Positions 30,216-34,637 of a DNA stretch of 34,637 bases are shown in pieces. This stretch comes from an uncultured Candidatus Actinomarinales bacterium (GTDB taxonomy: Bacteria > Actinomycetota > Acidimicrobiia > Actinomarinales > Actinomarinaceae): the NCBI GenBank assembly GCA_943840565.1, contig CALSUY010000003.1, positions 1 to 34,637 on the forward strand, given 5' to 3'. Position 1 is the first letter of the stretch. Each line of letters starts with the position of its first letter. The position numbers and the translations under genes are program-made. Below the pieces are notes generated by a model. That model worked only from the letters and a program-made list of their open reading frames with translations, had not been told where the DNA came from and ran no database searches.

Positions 30216-31349
30216 TTAGATAATATTTTTGTAAGCCTTTTTAAGATTTTGAGCAGTTATCTCCCAATTAAATACTAAAGAATTCTTAACTGCATTGTTT
30301 ATTAACTGAGATCTATACTCTTCGTTTTCAAATAACTTTATGATGAAATCGTATACTTGAACATCCTCAAAAGATTTAGAAACTAAACCATCCTCATTAT
30401 TTGAGATAATCTCCTTAAAAGAACCCTGATTGGTACTTAAAACTGGAAGACCTGAACGATGTGCCTCTATTGCAACCAAGCCAAATGTTTCGCTTTCTGC
30501 TGAATGAATTAATAATTTAGACTTGCGCATCAGTTTTACTAATTTTTTTTGAGATAGTGACCCAACAAACTGAACATCCTCTTCGATTCTAAGTTCTTCG
30601 ATTTTGTTCTTCATTTTTGTGAGATAAGCTTCTCCATCAGCACCACTTGGACCTCCAACAAAAATTAATTCAAGACCTTTAATTCGATACTGTAGACTTT
30701 TAAATAAATCTAAGGTTTGCAATTGTCCTTTTTGTTTTTGTATTCTTCCAACCGAGAGAATTATATTTTTCCTTTTCTCCCCCCTAAATGCTTTAAAAGT
30801 TTTTTTATCAAGACCTGGAGTGACAATGTGTATTTTTAACTTGTCAGCACCATATCGATTTAGTAAATTCTCTTTTTCAAACTGGCTGGAGGCCGTTATT
30901 TTGTCAGCAGAATTAAATATTTCTTTTTCAGCACTAATCCTATCTAAACCATTTTCCTGTATGAAGACTCCCAAGCTATGAGAAGTAAAAATAAAAGGAA
31001 TTTTATATCTTTGTTTTATCTCTTTAGCAACTAATCCTGAGAGCCAATAGTGTGCATGTACAACATCAATCTCATGTTCTTCAATGTATTGAAATGTTTT
31101 TTCGATGAACTCATCTAGGAATTCTTTTTTCTCTTCGGTATTTGCTTGATTTGTAAATAAATTGAAAGAACTTAATTTTAAATTCTTCTTACTCATATTT
31201 TTTGCTTGTTCGCCAGTAATAATATGCACTGTATTATCTTTTGCTAATTCCTTTGAAATAGATTCAACGTACACATTAAGTCCCCCTCCATCGTTAACTC
31301 CGAGACTATTCATTGGAGCTGTATGAAAGCTGATTTGTAAGATATTCAT
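30216..31349 (-). CDS. Glycosyltransferase family 4, MshA-like
   Basis: 377 residues with GT-B fold. N-terminal SLGVNDGGGLNVYVESISKE resembles the MshA/sucrose-phosphate-synthase type start (G..DGGG.N.YV); VVHAHYWLSGLVA matches MshA HSHYWLSG. C-terminal nucleotide-sugar site: IILSVGRIQKQKGQLQTLDLF and the acidic E-x7-E in SESETFGLVAIEAHRSGLPV. In mycothiol makers, MshA joins GlcNAc to inositol phosphate; this protein is somewhat shorter and divergent, so another acceptor is possible. Its ATG overlaps the end of the neighbouring acyltransferase gene by 4 bp; cell-surface glycoconjugate synthesis is also plausible. Confidence 0.8.
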   Translation of the reverse strand: MNILQISFHTAPMNSLGVNDGGGLNVYVESISKELAKDNTVHIITGEQAKNMSKKNLKLSSFNLFTNQANTEEKKEFLDEFIEKTFQYIEEHEIDVVHAHYWLSGLVAKEIKQRYKIPFIFTSHSLGVFIQENGLDRISAEKEIFNSADKITASSQFEKENLLNRYGADKLKIHIVTPGLDKKTFKAFRGEKRKNIILSVGRIQKQKGQLQTLDLFKSLQYRIKGLELIFVGGPSGADGEAYLTKMKNKIEELRIEEDVQFVGSLSQKKLVKLMRKSKLLIHSAESETFGLVAIEAHRSGLPVLSTNQGSFKEIISNNEDGLVSKSFEDVQVYDFIIKLFENEEYRSQLINNAVKNSLVFNWEITAQNLKKAYKNII

Positions 31350-32170
31350 AAGGTGATCTCAATATCGTATAGTTGCGTGGAAATGCCACCTAAGTCAAAT
31401 TTGTAGCGTTCTGTCCCCTTGAGGAAGTCAAAAAAAGTGAACTCTTTGCTGATTAATTGTTCAATTATTTTATCAATGATGATAATCCCTGGGTTGACTT
31501 CATTAAAAGTATTGTTTTTACTTGAATTATATAAATAACTTCCCACTTCATCTTCATAAACAAAGCAACAGGCAGCAATACTGTTATCTACCTCTAGGTA
31601 GTAAATTTTCCACCCCTTCATCGCTAGTAAGCTACTGAAAAATGCAGCAACTTCATCATTCATAAAATTACCTTTATCTCCATCTGATGTTTTATGAAGC
31701 TTGATAAAAGTTTCAAATATTTCACTGTCTTTAGATTCCCTCAATACAGCTTGGGGATACTTTTCTTGAAAGCGTACTTTTTTGCGCTTTAACTCATGTC
31801 TTTTTTTTCTTGGTAGAGCAGCAAGATACTCCTCATAAGACTCAGGGAGCATAAGGTTTACTACTTGATCTTGTTTTGATATTTTTAGTGAGTTCTCTGG
31901 ATACAATTTTGTAATTTCTTTAATTTGATCGAAATGCATAGAGTCAAGAGAGATCTTTTTACAGTTGAGATCTTTTAAGGATTTAGAGGTTAGATTGAAA
32001 TTTGGACGGTAGTCTATGTAATCTCTTGATCCACTGTTACATAAGGTGCCATCTTTTATTGAAAATAAATCATGTTGTAAGTCACTATCAGAAGAACTAT
32101 TTAGTTGAATTACTAAATCAAGGAATTCCTTAGTTACAAACGGTGAATTGTTTATTTGATCGACTATCAC
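31346..32170 (-). CDS. FemAB/BioF2-like GNAT acyltransferase
   Basis: 274 residues. The C-terminal half has the pattern of the BioF2-like/FemAB acetyltransferase group: LPRKKRHELKRKKVRF, a GWKIYYLEVDNSIAACCFVY strand pair, NPGIIIIDKIIEQLI, and FDFLKGTERYKFDLGG, the LKG.E.YK.. signature. Such enzymes acylate sugars or peptidoglycan precursors, often within surface polysaccharide clusters, which suits the adjacent glycosyltransferase. No membrane helix. Confidence 0.75.
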   Translation of the reverse strand: MIVDQINNSPFVTKEFLDLVIQLNSSSDSDLQHDLFSIKDGTLCNSGSRDYIDYRPNFNLTSKSLKDLNCKKISLDSMHFDQIKEITKLYPENSLKISKQDQVVNLMLPESYEEYLAALPRKKRHELKRKKVRFQEKYPQAVLRESKDSEIFETFIKLHKTSDGDKGNFMNDEVAAFFSSLLAMKGWKIYYLEVDNSIAACCFVYEDEVGSYLYNSSKNNTFNEVNPGIIIIDKIIEQLISKEFTFFDFLKGTERYKFDLGGISTQLYDIEITL

Positions 32171-32174
32171 CTAA

Positions 32175-32522
32175 CTAGAATAAACCATTCACAATATTTA
32201 CTGCATCCACAAAAAACAAAGATAGTAAAAATGCTACGAGGTAATCATACAAATATACCTGCGTAGATAGTTCGTTTATAAACTCTGACTCAAAGCGGAG
32301 TTTCAGAATTAAAAAATTAATCAACACTGTAAATAATGCCGTAAATGTTCCTGCAAGCAATATGTGAGAAATGCTGTAGTCGTAGAAGCTGCTGACTCCA
32401 ACAAAAACTACGACCGCCGCAAAAAAATTAAAGAAGTATTGAAAATTACTAAATTGCACATTAAACAAGGTTGCAATTGTCTTAATAAAGAACAACAGTA
32501 AGAAAAGATAGGTTAAGTACAT
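32175..32522 (-). CDS. Small membrane protein, hypothetical
   Basis: 115 residues, three or four helices (first: YLTYLFLLLFFIKTIATLF; last near YDYLVAFLLSLFFVDAVNIV). It starts at ATG inside the preceding membrane-protein gene, overlapping by 41 bp in another frame. Either translationally coupled, or the two frames were once one gene. No family recognised. Confidence 0.5.
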   Translation of the reverse strand: MYLTYLFLLLFFIKTIATLFNVQFSNFQYFFNFFAAVVVFVGVSSFYDYSISHILLAGTFTALFTVLINFLILKLRFESEFINELSTQVYLYDYLVAFLLSLFFVDAVNIVNGLF

Positions 32523-32985
32523 AATGTTGTCTTTGAAAATATTGAGTAAGAATAAAATGAATTACTGTCATTGAAATTATCGTTGAAAATAAAAGATTTC
32601 CTAATTTGAAAATATTTAAATCCATGACAAATATCCCAATAAGTGGAACTAATAGTAAGACAATATAAAGTAGTGTTTGAATATTTGACTCACTCAAAAT
32701 ATTGAAGAGAACAGGTAAAAAAGTTACAGAGATAAAAATTAATATCAATCTGTACTCTTTAGAGTCAACACGAAGTTGGCCTGACAACATCTCAAGTTGC
32801 CACACCAAGAGTAATCCAACAAACACAGCGGTTAATAGTTGAATATTGTCCATTAATAACCCAACAAAAATTGCTGTAGTTAAGACAACTTGTATATATC
32901 GAATTTGTACTTCTAACATCCTCGCGAAAATTTTACCTAGATAAGCTTGAAAACTAAAGTGATTTGTAATATAGTTATTAAACAC
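32482..32985 (-). CDS. Membrane protein, hypothetical
   Basis: Up to 167 residues with about five helices. The GTG at 32985 is the outermost start but falls inside an NrdR box; the ATG at 32919 (MLEVQIRYIQ) is a likelier start and leaves about 145 residues. No family recognised. Divergent from nrdJ and followed by another membrane protein. Confidence 0.5.
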   Translation of the reverse strand: MFNNYITNHFSFQAYLGKIFARMLEVQIRYIQVVLTTAIFVGLLMDNIQLLTAVFVGLLLVWQLEMLSGQLRVDSKEYRLILIFISVTFLPVLFNILSESNIQTLLYIVLLLVPLIGIFVMDLNIFKLGNLLFSTIISMTVIHFILTQYFQRQHYVLNLSFLTVVLY

Positions 32986-33028
32986 TATATTTAGTATCTA
33001 AATATACAAAGTACACCATATTTAGTTG
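32982..33028 (+). promoter_or_regulatory. Tandem NrdR boxes upstream of nrdJ
   Basis: ACACTATATTTAGTAT (32982-32997) and ACACCATATTTAGTTG (33013-33028) match the NrdR consensus acaCwATATaTwGtgt. They are 31 bp apart start to start, three helical turns, as in verified nrd promoters. A -10 candidate TATACA (33003-33008) lies between them, so NrdR binding would occlude RNA polymerase when dNTP levels are high. Confidence 0.85.
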
Positions 33029-33042
33029 TAAAAGGAGAAAAC

Positions 33043-34637
33043 ATGGCGAAGAGTTCAGGATTAAAGGTAACAAGAAAATATACATCAAAGGGCGATCCAT
33101 ATAAAGGAATTGTTTGGGAGAAGCGAACTTCAAAGATAGCTAACCCTGATGGTTCAGTAGTCTTCGAAATGGAAAATGTAGAAATCCCTTCAACATGGTC
33201 ACAAGTTGCAACAGACATCATGGTTTCAAAATATTTTAGAAAAGCTGGCGTTCCGCAAGTCGATGATGAAGGTAACACTTTAAAAGATGAAAATGGGGAT
33301 ACTATTCTTGGCTCCGAGACCTCTTCACGACAAGTTTTTGACAGACTAGCTGAAACCTGGAGACACTGGGGAGAGACAACAGGATACTTTGCAACAAAAG
33401 ATGATGCTCAAGCTTTTGAAGATGAACTCAAGTACATGCTTGCTACCCAAATGGCAGCACCTAACAGCCCACAATGGTTTAACACTGGACTCAACCATAA
33501 ATATGATCTAACAGGTCCTAAACAGGGATTTTGGTATGTAGATCCTAAATCAGGAGAACTTGTAGAGGCAGATGACTCTTATTCAAGGCCACAACCCCAC
33601 GCTTGTTTTATTCAATCTATTGATGATGACCTAGTAAATGAAGGTGGAATCATGGATCTCTGGGTTAAAGAAGCTCGACTCTTTAAGTTTGGTTCTGGCA
33701 CAGGAACTAACTTTTCAAACCTCAGAGGAGAAGGTGAAAAACTTTCTGGTGGTGGTGTTTCCTCAGGTGTAATGTCCTTCCTAAAAATTGGAGACAGAGC
33801 AGCTGGAGCAATCAAGTCTGGTGGTACAACCAGAAGAGCAGCAAAAATGGTTATTCTTGACTTGGATCATCCAGATATTGAAACTTTCATCGAATGGAAA
33901 GCTATTGAAGAAGATAAAGCTCGTGCACTTATTGCAGCTGGCTATCCTGCTGATTTTAATGGTGAAGCTTATGCAACCGTCTCAGGACAAAACTCTAACA
34001 ACTCAGTTAAGGTTCCAACAGAGTTCCTAACAGCTATTGAAGAAGATGGTGACTGGGATTTAATTGCCAGAACTGATGGATCTGTAATGAAGACTGTCAA
34101 AGCGCGTGAGCTATGGAAAAAAGTTGCTGATGCTGCCTGGAGATGTGCTGACCCGGGAGTGCAATATGATACAACTATCAACGAATGGCACACCTCCCCT
34201 ATGGGTGGAAGAATTAGAGCATCTAATCCATGCTCCGAATATTTATTCTTAGACAACACAGCTTGTAACTTAGCAAGTTTGAACTTAGTTAAATTCTATG
34301 ATGACGAAAAACAAGAATTTGATGTTGTCTCCTACAAGCATGCATTAAGAATTTGGACTATCGTTCTTGAAATCTCAGTTGAAATGGCTCAGTTTCCATC
34401 AAAAGAGATTGCCCAAGGTTCTTATGACTACAGAACATTAGGACTTGGATATGCAAACTTAGGTTCACTACTTATGAGAAAAGGTATTGCTTATGATTCC
34501 AAATTAGGAAGAGCAATCGCTGGTGCATTGACAGCCATGTTGACTGGTGAGGCTTACAAAACATCTGCTGAAATGGCAGGTATTGTTGGTACATTCCCAC
34601 GTTATAAAGAGAATGCTGACAACATGCTTAGAGTTAT
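33043..34637 (+). CDS. nrdJ: Class II (adenosylcobalamin-dependent) ribonucleoside-diphosphate reductase, N-terminal part
   Basis: Open to the right edge: 531 codons visible. ATG at 33043 with AGGAG 5 nt upstream. Makes deoxyribonucleotides using vitamin B12. Motifs: AAPNSPQWFNTGL, PQPHACFIQSIDDDL with redox Cys188, FKFGSGTGTNFSNLRGEGEK, KSGGTTRRAAKMVILDLDHP, and the active site SNPCSEYLFLDNTACNLASL with thiyl-radical Cys397 and Glu399. The order and the SGGTTRRA motif are of the long bacterial NrdJ type; the C-terminal part is missing because the window ends. NrdR boxes precede it. Confidence 0.95.
   Translation, partial: MAKSSGLKVTRKYTSKGDPYKGIVWEKRTSKIANPDGSVVFEMENVEIPSTWSQVATDIMVSKYFRKAGVPQVDDEGNTLKDENGDTILGSETSSRQVFDRLAETWRHWGETTGYFATKDDAQAFEDELKYMLATQMAAPNSPQWFNTGLNHKYDLTGPKQGFWYVDPKSGELVEADDSYSRPQPHACFIQSIDDDLVNEGGIMDLWVKEARLFKFGSGTGTNFSNLRGEGEKLSGGGVSSGVMSFLKIGDRAAGAIKSGGTTRRAAKMVILDLDHPDIETFIEWKAIEEDKARALIAAGYPADFNGEAYATVSGQNSNNSVKVPTEFLTAIEEDGDWDLIARTDGSVMKTVKARELWKKVADAAWRCADPGVQYDTTINEWHTSPMGGRIRASNPCSEYLFLDNTACNLASLNLVKFYDDEKQEFDVVSYKHALRIWTIVLEISVEMAQFPSKEIAQGSYDYRTLGLGYANLGSLLMRKGIAYDSKLGRAIAGALTAMLTGEAYKTSAEMAGIVGTFPRYKENADNMLRV

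Noticed and set aside
32991-33278. 95-residue minus-strand frame upstream of the membrane proteins
   Set aside because: It lies fully antisense to the start of nrdJ, whose motifs and ribosome binding site are convincing.

Overview
The window looks like a stretch of a small, AT-rich, densely packed bacterial chromosome, most likely from a marine, streamlined member of the Actinomycetota (an Acidimicrobiia / Actinomarina-like organism is my best guess). The lineage is inferred: the enoyl-ACP reductase is of the InhA type and the GT4 glycosyltransferase resembles MshA. Genes overlap or are nearly contiguous, divergent pairs share gaps of only 24-51 bp, many starts lack a Shine-Dalgarno sequence, and no mobile element, tRNA, rRNA or CRISPR was seen.

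Layout. 1-5.3 kb: the end of an unknown protein, InhA-like FabI, pyruvate phosphate dikinase and, divergently, an archaeal-type (type II) glyceraldehyde-3-phosphate dehydrogenase. 5.3-6.5 kb: two gene-poor stretches with strong RNA hairpins and intrinsic terminators around a cation-efflux-like gene. 6.5-11.2 kb: a membrane protein, the three-gene proton-translocating transhydrogenase (pntA1-pntA2-pntB), glycerate kinase and a DUF1289 protein. 11.2-17.6 kb: small membrane proteins, tryptophanase, a YbaK-like deacylase, a DDAH-family amidinohydrolase, a GNAT, a LysE exporter and a stomatin-like SPFH protein.

17.6-26.7 kb is the core of interest, a respiratory island of two divergent operons. 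Leftward: a membrane protein, a 2[4Fe-4S] ferredoxin, a b6-type cytochrome b, a subunit-IV-like protein, a Rieske protein, a c-type cytochrome that appears to be a diheme protein broken by a frameshift, and a small membrane protein. This is a quinol:cytochrome c oxidoreductase of b6f/Bacillus type, including the cysteine that carries heme ci/cn in b6f. Rightward: a CcoN-like protein that has lost nearly all heme and copper ligands, a CcoO-like cytochrome c with His in place of the distal Met, a Cys-rich small protein, a second cytochrome c, and a 23-residue membrane peptide. Three of these membrane proteins (subunit IV and both rightward cytochromes) share an N-terminal cytoplasmic segment followed by an Ala/Pro/Glu/Val-rich repeat linker; in the two cytochromes this DNA is identical over 171 bp.

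26.6-34.6 kb: a retropepsin-like RimK partner and RimK-type ATP-grasp ligase, a glutaredoxin-like protein, a second tiny membrane peptide, a SAM hydrolase (DUF62), an alpha/beta hydrolase that seems to start at ATT, an MshA-like glycosyltransferase, a FemAB/BioF2-like acyltransferase, two overlapping membrane proteins, and the 5' part of a class II (B12-dependent) ribonucleotide reductase preceded by two well-formed NrdR boxes.
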